A stretch of DNA of 64,000 bases. Origin: Emticicia soli. Lineage in GTDB: Bacteria; Bacteroidota; Bacteroidia; Cytophagales; Spirosomataceae. Under the pieces are notes generated by a model, which saw nothing but the letters and a program-made list of their open reading frames with translations, was not told the origin of the DNA and did not search any database. The position numbers were made by a program, and so were the translations under genes. Positions 1 through 8,177 of this stretch are shown here, one piece after another. How positions within the stretch are numbered: the stretch's first letter is position 1; the number at the start of each line of letters is the position of its first letter. The stretch spans positions 248,001 through 312,000 of the forward strand of contig NZ_JBBEWC010000009.1 of assembly GCF_037860775.1 (NCBI RefSeq). The letters are read 5' to 3'.

Positions 1-615
1 AGGCAAAGATTTTATTTCAATTCTCCAGCCGTTATCGTCGGTCAAATGCCAATGTAGGGTATTGAATTTATAACGCACCATGTTATCAATATAGCGTTTT
101 ACATCATCCTTTGAGAAGAAATGGCGGCTAACATCAAGCATGAGACCTCGCCAGCCAAAACGAGGGTAATCCAATACTTTTACGCCCGGTACGCTCCATT
201 TTACGCCTTTTACTGCTGCTTTGCTTTCAATTTCTTTAGGCAATAATTGTAGCAAAGACTGTAAACCATAAAACAAACCTGCCGGTTTATTGGCGGCAAC
301 TTTTACACCTGCAGCACTTGACTCTAATGTATAACCTTCGTCGCCAATGGTAGTGTTTGGTGTGGCATTAATAGTAAACTGAATAGCTCCTGTCTTCTGA
401 ACTTTGGGGTTGAATCCGGCAGCTTGTTTAAGTTTGTCAGTAAACATTTGGGCTATCTTCCGGCTTTCGGTATTATTAGCACCAATGGTGGTGGCAGCAG
501 TAATAGCAAAGTTGCCTGCCGTAGATTTAATTTCAACTGGTTTCGGAATAATATTTTGTGCAAGAACATCAATTGTCAGAATGCTTAAGAGAAGCAAAAA
601 GATATGTTTTTTCAT
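1..615 (-). CDS. Beta-N-acetylhexosaminidase (GH20), 5' part only
   Basis: I translated this gene on the minus strand from the ATG at 615 to the window edge (205 codons, no stop). It begins with a signal peptide (MKKHIFLLLLSILTIDVLAQ). A GH20 N-terminal domain follows, then the start of the catalytic barrel with RGLMLDVSRHF and LHWHLTDDNGWRIEIK, both typical of GH20 enzymes. The family removes terminal GlcNAc/GalNAc from glycans or chitin fragments. The signal peptide points to the periplasm, outer membrane or outside. The catalytic Asp-Glu pair would lie beyond the window, so activity cannot be judged. Confidence 0.93.
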   Translation of the reverse strand, partial: MKKHIFLLLLSILTIDVLAQNIIPKPVEIKSTAGNFAITAATTIGANNTESRKIAQMFTDKLKQAAGFNPKVQKTGAIQFTINATPNTTIGDEGYTLESSAAGVKVAANKPAGLFYGLQSLLQLLPKEIESKAAVKGVKWSVPGVKVLDYPRFGWRGLMLDVSRHFFSKDDVKRYIDNMVRYKFNTLHWHLTDDNGWRIEIKSLP

Positions 616-710
616 GAGCGAATATTTAGGTTTTTGAGTCAAAATGGCTTCAAAAGTAAAGAAAAAAGCGGTAGGACTTAATGAAATATTTTAGAGGTCA
701 GGAATGCACG

Positions 711-928
711 TTATTGATGCGCATTAGAGTATTGAGCCAGATTGTCACGATTTTGCTCAATAAAATATTCTACCGTTCTGGTTTTACACCTGTCGATAGG
801 CTAACATCATAAGAGATATTATCTGTAATCCAGTGGTAAATGGCTCTACCTTTTAGTTAATCGTTGGTAATACCCTTCGTTATCTTTGAAGCCAAGTATT
901 TACGTTTAAGACAGTGTATTTTCTTCAT
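711..928 (-). pseudogene. Decayed transglutaminase-like protein fragment
   Basis: Reading down from an ATG at 928 gives MKKIHCLKRKYLASKITKG then ITND and an in-frame TAA. The same frame continues after the stop with LKGRAIYHWITDNISYDV, which resembles the start of Bacteroidota transglutaminase-like domains (a KAxAIYxWIxxNIxYD pattern). A second stop follows PER, and a neighbouring frame then gives RTVEYFIEQNRDNLAQYSN to a stop at 711-713. One stop plus one frameshift indicate a broken gene. The catalytic Cys/His/Asp region is absent. The family call comes from motif memory only. Confidence 0.5.
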
Positions 929-1082
929 AATCACGTCTAGGTCTTATTTTGCTTACCAAATATAATAAAATATCTCATAAACAGATAAGCGTACGGTTAG
1001 CCAGATGCTTAATGTGCTTTACGACAACCTAAAACGATATGCTTTTTTAATAATTCTGAGAATTAAACCCCTTACGTAACAA

Positions 1083-1119
1083 TTATCACGGACATGGCTT
1101 TGTGCAAAATCTATTTTTG
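1083..1119 (+). promoter_or_regulatory. Promoter of the TauE gene with shared upstream element
   Basis: TATTTTTG at 1112-1119 matches the Bacteroidota -7 consensus TAnnTTTG. TTATCACGG at 1083-1091 ends exactly 20 bp upstream, where the -33 TTTG would be expected and is missing. The same nine bases occur at the same spacing ahead of the porin gene. GGCT and GTGCAA also recur in the spacer. Transcription starting just after 1119 excludes the upstream ATG at 1094 as the start codon. An AATTC-tga-GAATT palindrome lies at 1052-1064. Confidence 0.55.
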
Positions 1120-1147
1120 CAAGCAATTAACAGAAAACACTATAAAA

Positions 1148-1954
1148 ATGAACGTGATTGAAATTATTGGTTTTGCTTCGTCGATATTGATTGGTATTAG
1201 TTTAGGGTTGATAGGTGGAGGAGGTAGTATTCTTACTTTACCTGTATTAGTCTATTTGCTAAATGTTAACCCGATATTGTCAACAGCTTATTCTCTTTTT
1301 GTTGTTGGTACTACTTCTTTAATTGGTTCTGCCAATTATATGAAGCAGAAACTGGTCAATTATCAGGCTGCACTTGTGTTTGCTATTCCTTCTTTTATTA
1401 CAGTTTTTCTGACACGTAAATACCTTGTACCGGCCATACCCGACCCAATTTTTACATTTAGCGGTTTTCCGGTTTCAAAAAATGTGGGCATAATGGTGCT
1501 GTTTGCCTTTATTATGCTTGCGGCTTCGTATTCAATGATAAAAAACAAAAAAAAGAGTACTACAAACCAAGAGCAAGAATTAGAATTTAATTATCCGATG
1601 ATAGCTCTGGAGGGCAGCGTAGTAGGTTTACTTACTGGTGTAGTGGGTGCCGGCGGAGGTTTTTTGATTATTCCGGCTTTGGTTCTATTCGCTAAACTTC
1701 CAATGAAATCGGCTGTTGGTACTTCATTACTCATTATTGCCGCAAAATCATTGATTGGTTTTTTAGGCGATTTGTCAAATCTCGATGTAGACTGGCCTTT
1801 TTTACTGGAGTTTACCGGGCTCTCAATACTTGGTATTTTTGTTGGCTCTTATTTGTCAAGATTTATATCTGGCGAAAAACTAAAACGTGTATTCGGCTGG
1901 TTTGTTTTAGTAATGGGAGCTTTCATAATAATTAAAGAATTGGTATTGAAATAA
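1148..1954 (+). CDS. TauE/SafE family sulfite/anion exporter
   Basis: This 268-residue polytopic membrane protein has two similar halves, each with a glycine-rich loop (GLIGGGGSILTLP near the N-terminus and GVVGAGGGFLIIP in the middle), as in the TauE/SafE family. Family members move sulfite, sulfoacetate or other small organic anions across the inner membrane. The start is placed at the ATG at 1148 because the -7 box at 1112-1119 lies downstream of the other possible ATG (1094), and MNVIEIIGFASS begins the first membrane segment. The next gene is a persulfide dioxygenase-like enzyme, whose product would be sulfite. That supports sulfite export, but the substrate is inferred. Confidence 0.88.
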   Translation: MNVIEIIGFASSILIGISLGLIGGGGSILTLPVLVYLLNVNPILSTAYSLFVVGTTSLIGSANYMKQKLVNYQAALVFAIPSFITVFLTRKYLVPAIPDPIFTFSGFPVSKNVGIMVLFAFIMLAASYSMIKNKKKSTTNQEQELEFNYPMIALEGSVVGLLTGVVGAGGGFLIIPALVLFAKLPMKSAVGTSLLIIAAKSLIGFLGDLSNLDVDWPFLLEFTGLSILGIFVGSYLSRFISGEKLKRVFGWFVLVMGAFIIIKELVLK

Positions 1955-1969
1955 ATACGATTGTAATAA

Positions 1970-2006
1970 ATGTCACAGATTAAGAGGTGACGAGACAATA
2001 ACTTTG
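1970..2006 (+). promoter_or_regulatory. Promoter of the MBL-rhodanese gene
   Basis: TAACTTTG at 1999-2006 fits TAnnTTTG. ATGTCACAG at 1970-1978 ends 20 bp before it, so the TCAC core sits at the same place as in the promoters of the TauE and porin genes. GTCAC (1972-1976) and GTGAC (1987-1991) also form an inverted repeat with a 10-bp spacer, which could be a dimeric regulator site. Confidence 0.5.
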
Positions 2007-2031
2007 TATTAAAATATAAACCTTTATTAAA

Positions 2032-3447
2032 ATGTTTTTTCAGCATATATACGACAAATCCCTGGCACAAGGGAGCTATTTTATCGGTTGTCAGAAAGCC
2101 GGAGTAGCCATGATAATTGATGCCAAAAGAGATGTAGATACATACTTAGATATAGCCAAACAAAATAACATGAAGATTACTCATGTGGCAGAAACCCATA
2201 TTCATGCCGATTTTCTTTCAGGTTCAAGAGAACTGGCTGCACTTACCGGAGCTGATATGTATTTGTCAGATGAAGGAGGGGCAGACTGGCAGTATGAATT
2301 TGCCCATGTAGGATTGAAAGATGGAGATGTGATTAAAGTTGGAAACCTGAAATTTGAGGTATTACATACCCCCGGACACACTCCCGAAAGTATCAGTTTT
2401 TTATTGACAGATACCCCCGCAAGTCCTGAGCCTGTAATGTTATTTACCGGAGATTTTGTGTTTGTTGGAGATATTGGTCGCCCTGATTTACTAGAAAAAG
2501 CTGCGGGCATAAAAGGCACACAACAAACAGGGGCAAAGCAAATGTATAAGTCGTTGGAAAGATTCAATAAACTGCCAGACTTTATACAGGTTTGGCCAGG
2601 GCATGGTGCTGGCTCTGCCTGTGGAAAAGCTTTAGGAGCAGTGCCAAGCACAACAGTGGGCTATGAGAAAATCAGAAACTGGGCTTTTCAGTACGATACT
2701 AATCAGGAGGGTTTTATTGACTATCTGTTGGCTGACCAACCAGAGCCGCCCAAGTATTTTGCTATGATGAAAAAGCTCAATAAAATTGATAGACCTCTGC
2801 TGACAGAGGTTCCTGAACAAAATAAGCTTACGGCCGAACAAGTAAAAGAGGGACTGGCATTAGGTGTTAAACTGATTGATACCCGAAATAAGGCTGAATT
2901 TGCAGCCGGGTTTATAGCCGATAGCATTAATATACAAGGTAATAATTCTTTTGCTACCTGGATGGGTTGGTTTATTAATTATGATGAACCTTTTATGCTA
3001 GTAGCATCTGAAAACCAAATAGAAGACCTGACTCGCAAATTAATGAGAATAGGCTTAGATAATGTTTTAGGTTATATTGATGATGTGAACTTGTTAGGAA
3101 TAGAACTACAAAAAAGTGATAATATCTCGATTGATGAGTTCAACACGCTGATAGAAGATGACAATGTGCAGGTGATTGATTTAAGAAGTGCTTCTGAATT
3201 TAAAAACGGGCACGTAAGAGGTGCTGAAAATGTTTTTGTTGGAACATTGCCTCAGAACTTAGATAAGATAGACAAAAATAAACAGGTAGTTATCTATTGT
3301 CAGGCAGGCGACAGAGCTACAATAGGGTATTCGATATTGAAGAAAAACGACTTTAAAGCTGTAAAAAACTATTCTGCAGGTATGAGTGAATGGATAAGTA
3401 AAGGAAACGACGTGGTAGTAGGAGATATGATTGGTGAATGTTGCTGA
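2032..3447 (+). CDS. MBL-fold hydrolase fused to two rhodanese domains (persulfide dioxygenase type)
   Basis: This is a 471-residue cytoplasmic-looking protein with no signal peptide. Residues 1 to about 250 form a metallo-beta-lactamase fold with THIHAD (His56, His58), HTPGH (His112, His116), Asp141 and WPGHG (His191). This is the ETHE1/persulfide dioxygenase and CstB-like arrangement. Two rhodanese domains follow. The first (about 265-355) has no cysteine at its active loop and is probably non-catalytic. The second (about 370-465) has YCQAGDRA with Cys423. Family enzymes oxidise persulfides to sulfite and move sulfane sulfur. Its neighbours, a TauE exporter and a TsdA-like cytochrome, fit that role. 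The exact substrate is inferred. Confidence 0.88.
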   Translation: MFFQHIYDKSLAQGSYFIGCQKAGVAMIIDAKRDVDTYLDIAKQNNMKITHVAETHIHADFLSGSRELAALTGADMYLSDEGGADWQYEFAHVGLKDGDVIKVGNLKFEVLHTPGHTPESISFLLTDTPASPEPVMLFTGDFVFVGDIGRPDLLEKAAGIKGTQQTGAKQMYKSLERFNKLPDFIQVWPGHGAGSACGKALGAVPSTTVGYEKIRNWAFQYDTNQEGFIDYLLADQPEPPKYFAMMKKLNKIDRPLLTEVPEQNKLTAEQVKEGLALGVKLIDTRNKAEFAAGFIADSINIQGNNSFATWMGWFINYDEPFMLVASENQIEDLTRKLMRIGLDNVLGYIDDVNLLGIELQKSDNISIDEFNTLIEDDNVQVIDLRSASEFKNGHVRGAENVFVGTLPQNLDKIDKNKQVVIYCQAGDRATIGYSILKKNDFKAVKNYSAGMSEWISKGNDVVVGDMIGECC

Positions 3448-3464
3448 TAGTTGGTTAACTCGAC

Positions 3465-3496
3465 ACCCTCATCAATTAATTTTGGTGAGGGTTTTT
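3465..3496 (+). terminator. Intrinsic terminator after the MBL-rhodanese gene
   Basis: ACCCTCATCAA (3465-3475) pairs with TTGGTGAGGGT (3482-3492), with one G-U pair, and a T run follows. It separates this gene from the TsdA-like gene, which therefore probably has its own promoter in 3497-3600. Confidence 0.75.
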
Positions 3497-3600
3497 CGTT
3501 AAATTTAGTGTTTTTTCATAAAGTAAAGTAAATTGCCAACTACGCACACATGGTTAATTATAAAATAATCGGCGGTTAACTATTAATAAATTTAATAAGA

Positions 3601-4650
3601 ATGAACGGTAAGATTAATGAGAAGAAAATAAAACGACTATTCTTTTTTTTAAAAGCTTTGGTAATATTACTTTTTTTGGCAGTTCTAAGTTTAGCAGGAA
3701 ACATATTTCTTCAGAATTTTGCTGTACATTCTACCAAAAGCAATAATGCTCCCAAGGCATTTGTAAAGATAGATAGCAATTTTACTAGTCTCTGGACCGC
3801 ACCTTCCGATTGGCGTTTAATGCGTTTGAGCCCCAAAGAACAGCAGCAAATAAAATATGGAAGAGAACTTATTGCGCATACTTCTCAATACCTTGGCCCT
3901 AAAGGTAGCGTTGCTGCTACAAGCAATGGTATGAACTGCCAGAATTGTCATTTAAATGCAGGAACCCAGCCTTGGGGAAACAATTATTTTGCAGTTGAAG
4001 CCAATTATCCAAAATTCAGAGCACGTTCGGGAACCGTTGAGAATCAAGTGAAACGTATAAACGATTGCTTTGAGCGAAGCCTCAATGGTAAAGCACTTGA
4101 TTCAGCAAGTAAAGAAATGCAGGCCATGCTGGCTTATATTAAATGGGTCGGAACAGATGTACCCAAAAAGAAAACCCCAAAAGGTACAGGAATATTTAAA
4201 ATTAAAGGTCTTGCCAGAGCTACTGACCCAGAAAAGGGGCATTTGATATATGCGCAGAAATGCCAGAGTTGCCATCAGGCTAATGGCGAAGGGGTAATAG
4301 CAAACGATGGCAAAAGCTACTTGTACCCGCCATTGTGGGGTAAAAATAGTTATAATACAGGTGCAGGCCTGTATCGTATCTCAAATTTTGCAGGATATGT
4401 AAAGCTAAATATGCCTTTGGGTGTTACCTATGAACGCCCTCAGCTTACTGATGAAGAAGCCTGGGATATAGCAGCTTTTGTTAATTCAATGCCTCGCCCA
4501 GCAAAAGATTTGAGTAACGACTGGCCTGATATAGCAGCCAAGCCATTTGATCACCCCTTCGGGCCTTATGCTGACCCTTTTTCGGAGAAACAACATAAGT
4601 ACGGCCCTTATAAGCCAATAAAAGAATGGAAAGAAGCGCATAGAAAATAG
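3601..4650 (+). CDS. tsdA: Dihaem cytochrome c, thiosulfate dehydrogenase (TsdA) type
   Basis: This 349-residue protein has an N-terminal membrane anchor or uncleaved signal (about 13-38) and two cytochrome c domains with haem motifs CQNCH (Cys113, Cys116, His117) and CQSCH (Cys221, Cys224, His225). Cys156 in NDCFERSLNG matches the unusual cysteine ligand of the active-site haem of TsdA. GYVKLNMPLG (Lys268, Met271) fits the second haem's ligand region. TsdA joins two thiosulfates into tetrathionate, or runs the reverse, in the periplasm. The length and the conserved C-terminal block (DWPDIAAKPFDHPFGPYAD) agree. Reaction direction and electron acceptor cannot be told from sequence. Confidence 0.85.
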   Translation: MNGKINEKKIKRLFFFLKALVILLFLAVLSLAGNIFLQNFAVHSTKSNNAPKAFVKIDSNFTSLWTAPSDWRLMRLSPKEQQQIKYGRELIAHTSQYLGPKGSVAATSNGMNCQNCHLNAGTQPWGNNYFAVEANYPKFRARSGTVENQVKRINDCFERSLNGKALDSASKEMQAMLAYIKWVGTDVPKKKTPKGTGIFKIKGLARATDPEKGHLIYAQKCQSCHQANGEGVIANDGKSYLYPPLWGKNSYNTGAGLYRISNFAGYVKLNMPLGVTYERPQLTDEEAWDIAAFVNSMPRPAKDLSNDWPDIAAKPFDHPFGPYADPFSEKQHKYGPYKPIKEWKEAHRK

Positions 4651-4678
4651 TCTCTATAACACTAAAGTAATTGATTAT

Positions 4679-4722
4679 AAATACTGTATTTGTGCATATA
4701 TAGATGCCCGAATACAGTATTT
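4679..4722 (+). terminator. Terminator after the TsdA-like gene
   Basis: AAATACTGTATT (4679-4690) and AATACAGTATTT (4711-4722) are perfect 12-base arms. The 20-nt loop holds a small GCAT/ATGC stem. TTTTGTTTT follows. Confidence 0.7.
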
Positions 4723-4764
4723 TGTTTTATGCACCATCACTAAATAATATTTTCAATGTAACAT

Positions 4765-4801
4765 TTATCACGGTGGCTCATAGCTGTGCAACATACTTTT
4801 G
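4765..4801 (+). promoter_or_regulatory. Promoter of the porin-YeeE/YedE operon with shared element
   Basis: TACTTTTG at 4794-4801 matches TAnnTTTG. TTATCACGG at 4765-4773 ends 20 bp before it, identical in sequence and spacing to the TauE gene promoter. No TTTG is present at the -33 position. The -7 box lies 21 bp before the chosen ATG. Confidence 0.55.
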
Positions 4802-4821
4802 TAGCATAATTGCTAAAAAAT

Positions 4822-6222
4822 ATGAGGCAAATCAATATGTATTATCTGTTAGGGTCATTTTTTATTTCAGTTTCGTTGGTAGAGGCGCAAAACCTTAATA
4901 CAGCTATTACAAAAGATACTAATAACCTTGGATACAAGCTAAAAAATGGTGGTCGGTTTTATTTTCAGGCTCGTTCTTATTTTTCCTCAACCTTTAATAA
5001 AGGTGAACTGACAGACTATTATGCCTGGGGTATAGGAGCCGGAGTTGGTTACGAAACTCCCAAACTTTTAAAGCATTTTCAGTTGGGTATTAGCAGTTTT
5101 TCAGTCTTTAATCTGGCTTCGTCTGATTTAACAAAGGCCGATCCCCTAACAAATCAGGTAAACCGTTATGAAATAGGGCTATTTGATATTGAGCAACCTG
5201 AAAAGCACCAAGACCTGAATCGTTTAGAAGAGCTATTCATAAAAGCTCACTTAGGTAAGAAATCAAAAATTGTTCTTGGTAGGCAAATACCTCAATCGCC
5301 TTTTATAAATATACAAGACGGCCGTATGAGACCTACACTTATAGAGGCTGCTGTGCTTGATTTGCCAGAATGGAAAAACCTTAGTCTACATGCTGAATAT
5401 ATCTGGGAAATTGCCCCAAGGTCTACCATGAAATGGTATAGTGTTGGCCAAAGTATTGGTTTGTATCCGGTTGGTGTAGGAGTAAATGGAGAACCTTCAT
5501 TGTATAAAAACAATACTTTTTCGGCTGGGGTAGGTGTGCTAGGTATTAACTACCGCTATAAGGCCTGGAATATTCAGCTATGGGATAATTATGTCGATAA
5601 CCTAACTAATACTGGCTTACTTAAAATTGAATGGAGGTCGAATTATTTAACACAAAATAACTGGCTTTTAGGCATACAACTGCTTCGGCAACAGACAATA
5701 GGCAATGGCGGAAATCAAGACCCAGCTAAAGCCTATGCCCCAAAAAATAACAGTGCAAACATTGTTTCAGCACGTTTCGGAAAACAAACCCCAAAATTTA
5801 CATGGTTTCTGAATGCCACCCGAATCGGTAATGAAGGGCGGTATCTGATGCCTAGAGAGTGGGGAAAAGAACCGTTTTATACATTTATTCCCCGCGAAAG
5901 AAACGAGGGCTTTGGCAACTTGTCGGCTTTTACTATGAATCTTATTTACAAACCTGCCACAAACCTGAAATTAGAAATGAATGCAGGATACTTTCGGCTG
6001 CCTGATGTTAAAGACTTTCAGCTCAATAAATATGCAATGCCTGCTTATACACACATAAATATGAGTCTAAACTATCAGTTTAAAAAATACCTGAAGGGGC
6101 TGGATTTACTATTGTTGGCAATGCGTAAAGACCCCACAGGTAACACTTACCAAAACCCTCGCTTTATATTCAATAAAGTAAATATGACGCACTTAAACCT
6201 GGTTATGAATTATCAATATTAA
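4822..6222 (+). CDS. OprD-like outer-membrane porin
   Basis: The protein has 466 residues from the ATG at 4822, which follows the -7 box at 4794-4801. A signal peptide ends near VEAQ. The rest is rich in alternating aromatic and polar strands and ends in an aromatic residue (MNYQY), as expected for an outer-membrane barrel. Segments such as LGRQIPQSPFINIQDGRMRP and LMPREWGKEPFYTFIPRERN resemble OprD-family porins of Bacteroidota. It is followed 12 bp later by YeeE/YedE genes, probably in one transcript. It may therefore bring thiosulfate or related anions across the outer membrane. The substrate is inferred from context only. Confidence 0.72.
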   Translation: MRQINMYYLLGSFFISVSLVEAQNLNTAITKDTNNLGYKLKNGGRFYFQARSYFSSTFNKGELTDYYAWGIGAGVGYETPKLLKHFQLGISSFSVFNLASSDLTKADPLTNQVNRYEIGLFDIEQPEKHQDLNRLEELFIKAHLGKKSKIVLGRQIPQSPFINIQDGRMRPTLIEAAVLDLPEWKNLSLHAEYIWEIAPRSTMKWYSVGQSIGLYPVGVGVNGEPSLYKNNTFSAGVGVLGINYRYKAWNIQLWDNYVDNLTNTGLLKIEWRSNYLTQNNWLLGIQLLRQQTIGNGGNQDPAKAYAPKNNSANIVSARFGKQTPKFTWFLNATRIGNEGRYLMPREWGKEPFYTFIPRERNEGFGNLSAFTMNLIYKPATNLKLEMNAGYFRLPDVKDFQLNKYAMPAYTHINMSLNYQFKKYLKGLDLLLLAMRKDPTGNTYQNPRFIFNKVNMTHLNLVMNYQY

Positions 6223-6234
6223 AAACAGAACCTT

Positions 6235-6810
6235 ATGAACAAAATGTTTGAATTTATTTTACAACCCTGGCCCTGGTATGTTGCCGGCCCGCTAATTGGG
6301 CTTACTGTACCTACATTATTATTGATTGGCAATAAGTCGTTCGGCATTTCATCTTCGTTGCGCCATATTTGTGCAGCCTGTATGCCTGCCGGTATTACTT
6401 TTTTTAAATATGATTGGAAAAAAGAAATATGGAATCTTGTGTTTGTTGCAGGCGTGTTTTTGGGTGGTATTATTGCAACTAGATTTCTGGAGAATCCGGG
6501 CTCATTTACGCTTTCAGAAGCAACAATAGCTGATTTGAAAATGCTCGGCATAACAGATTTCTCGGGCTTAATGCCTGCTGATTTGTTTTCTATTGATGCA
6601 CTATTTTCTTTAAAAGGATTTGTGTTTTTTATAATCGGAGGTTTTTTGGTTGGTTTTGGTACACGCTATGCTGGTGGGTGTACATCGGGTCATGCTATTA
6701 TGGGTTTATCGAATCTACAATTGCCGTCTTTAATAGCTACTTGTTGTTTTATGGTAGGCGGGTTAATTATGACACACCTTATTTTACCCTATATTTTTAA
6801 ATTAGTTTAA
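6235..6810 (+). CDS. YeeE/YedE family sulfur transport half, copy 1 subunit A
   Basis: This 191-residue integral membrane protein has about four to five helices. The motif GFGTRYAGGCTSGHAIMGLSNLQLPS is the YeeE/YedE signature with conserved Cys149. YeeE proteins import thiosulfate, with cysteines along the path. In Bacteroidota and proteobacteria the transporter is often split into two short proteins, and this is the first half. The second half follows 19 bp downstream. A clear paralogue lies at 8790-9356. A second possible start is the Met at codon 4 (6244). Confidence 0.87.
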   Translation: MNKMFEFILQPWPWYVAGPLIGLTVPTLLLIGNKSFGISSSLRHICAACMPAGITFFKYDWKKEIWNLVFVAGVFLGGIIATRFLENPGSFTLSEATIADLKMLGITDFSGLMPADLFSIDALFSLKGFVFFIIGGFLVGFGTRYAGGCTSGHAIMGLSNLQLPSLIATCCFMVGGLIMTHLILPYIFKLV

Positions 6811-6829
6811 ACGATTGCTATAAACTACA

Positions 6830-7327
6830 ATGAAAAATACAAAACAGAAAGATATTGATAAACAAGAGGTGTTTGTATGTGAAGCACCAAACAATATGAA
6901 AAAAAACGAGGGGCCAATAGAAAACCTGAAATACCTTGTTGTAGGAACGCTATTTGGTATTGTATTCGTAAAGGCTGAAATTATTTCGTGGTTCAGGATA
7001 CAGGAAATGTTTCGTTTTCAGAGTTTTCATATGTATGGCGTAATAGGTAGTGCTATTGTGGTAGGCATGATTTCGGTTTTTCTGATTAAAAAATTAAATA
7101 TAAAAACTATCAATGGCGAGAAAGTGGATTTGCATCCTAAAAAATTTCAGAAAGGGCAAATCTACGGAGGTTTATTGTTTGGTTTAGGTTGGGCGCTTAC
7201 TGGTGCTTGCCCAGGGCCACTTTTTGCCCAAATTGGCAGTGGATTTCTGGTAGTGATTGTTACACTTTTAAGTGCCGTGGCAGGTACATGGGTGTATGGC
7301 TATTTTAAAGACTATCTGCCTAATTGA
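6830..7327 (+). CDS. YeeE/YedE family sulfur transport half, copy 1 subunit B
   Basis: This 165-residue membrane protein is the partner half of the preceding gene. After a charged, unstructured N-terminus (about 1-33) come helices with VKAEIISWFRIQEMFRFQSFHMYG and LGWALTGACPGPLFAQIG. The latter holds the conserved Cys127 of the second YeeE/YedE repeat. The two halves together would form one transporter for thiosulfate or a related sulfur species. A paralogue lies at 9367-9858. Confidence 0.86.
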   Translation: MKNTKQKDIDKQEVFVCEAPNNMKKNEGPIENLKYLVVGTLFGIVFVKAEIISWFRIQEMFRFQSFHMYGVIGSAIVVGMISVFLIKKLNIKTINGEKVDLHPKKFQKGQIYGGLLFGLGWALTGACPGPLFAQIGSGFLVVIVTLLSAVAGTWVYGYFKDYLPN

Positions 7328-7375
7328 GAAGTCGGAAGTTTTACGTTCAATAAAATAGCATTGGCATATTGAAGC

Positions 7376-7405
7376 AGTGCCTCGTCGTACCTAAGGCGAG
7401 GCACT
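7376..7405. terminator. Bidirectional stem-loop between YeeE/YedE copy 1 and yqgE
   Basis: AGTGCCTCG (7376-7384) and CGAGGCACT (7397-7405) form perfect 9-bp arms with a 12-nt loop, followed by TTTT on the plus strand. It lies between converging genes. Confidence 0.75.
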
Positions 7406-7419
7406 TTTAAGATAAATAA

Positions 7420-7965
7420 CTAGTTCAAACGTGGGTCAGTTGGGTAATTAGATAAAACCTTGTACTCGCCACCCATACTTTTTAAAATAGCACGCCAGAA
7501 CTGGTCGGCAGGTGTGTCAAATATAAAATGGGCATCGGTTTCCGAAACAATCCATGAGTTACGGTTCATTTCACCGTCTAATTGCCCTGCTGACCAACCA
7601 GAGTAACCAATAAATAAGCGAATGTCTTTTTCTGAAATTTTACCGATATTGATAAGTGTTTTTACACTCTCAAAATCGCCTGACCAATAGATGCCATTGC
7701 CAATATCAACCGAATCATCAATTTCGTGCCCTAAGCGATGAATAAAGTGTAATGTGTTCTGTTCGACAGGCCCGCCGATATATAAAGGAAGTTCGCCGTA
7801 GACATTCTCTATGACATCGTCCAGATGCAAATTAGTGGTCTGATTCAACACTAAACCAAATGAGCCTTGTGTATTATGCTCACATAAAAGAACAACACTT
7901 CTTTCAAAATTGGAGTCACCTAAAAAAGGCTCCGCAATTAATAATTTCCCTTTTCCCACTGACAT
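7420..7965 (-). CDS. yqgE: YqgE/AlgH family protein (UPF0301)
   Basis: The protein has 181 residues from the ATG at 7965. A TTG three codons upstream is less likely. It matches the YqgE/AlgH family from end to end: GKLLIAEPFLGDSNFERSVVLL near the start, GSFGLVLNQ, GGPVEQNTLHFIHR, and FIGYSGWSAGQLDGEM in the second half. The family is widespread and soluble with no agreed biochemical role. The gene sits between the two YeeE/YedE pairs on the opposite strand, so it is unlikely to share their transcript. Confidence 0.93.
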   Translation of the reverse strand: MSVGKGKLLIAEPFLGDSNFERSVVLLCEHNTQGSFGLVLNQTTNLHLDDVIENVYGELPLYIGGPVEQNTLHFIHRLGHEIDDSVDIGNGIYWSGDFESVKTLINIGKISEKDIRLFIGYSGWSAGQLDGEMNRNSWIVSETDAHFIFDTPADQFWRAILKSMGGEYKVLSNYPTDPRLN

Positions 7966-8177
7966 ATTTCTCAAGTATTTTTAAAATTTATAGCTCCTTT
8001 ATTTCTCTTGGGTTGTGTTGTTTTAGGAGTACTCGGAGTGTCATCTGAAATGACCTTACAAAATAGAGGTTTTCGGAATAATGAAAAAACAATTTCTTAA
8101 AAAACTTAACTTGGAAATTTAAAAATTTTCAGCTATATTGCCTTGCAAATATGTAAACCGCTAATCTTAAATGTTGT

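Noticed and set aside
404..637. Open frame opposite the hexosaminidase gene
   Set aside because: The GH20 reading frame is strongly supported by signal peptide and motifs, so this is antisense shadow.
1094..1147. N-terminal extension of the TauE gene from an earlier ATG
   Set aside because: A good -7 box (1112-1119) lies after this ATG, and the extension has no membrane or signal features.
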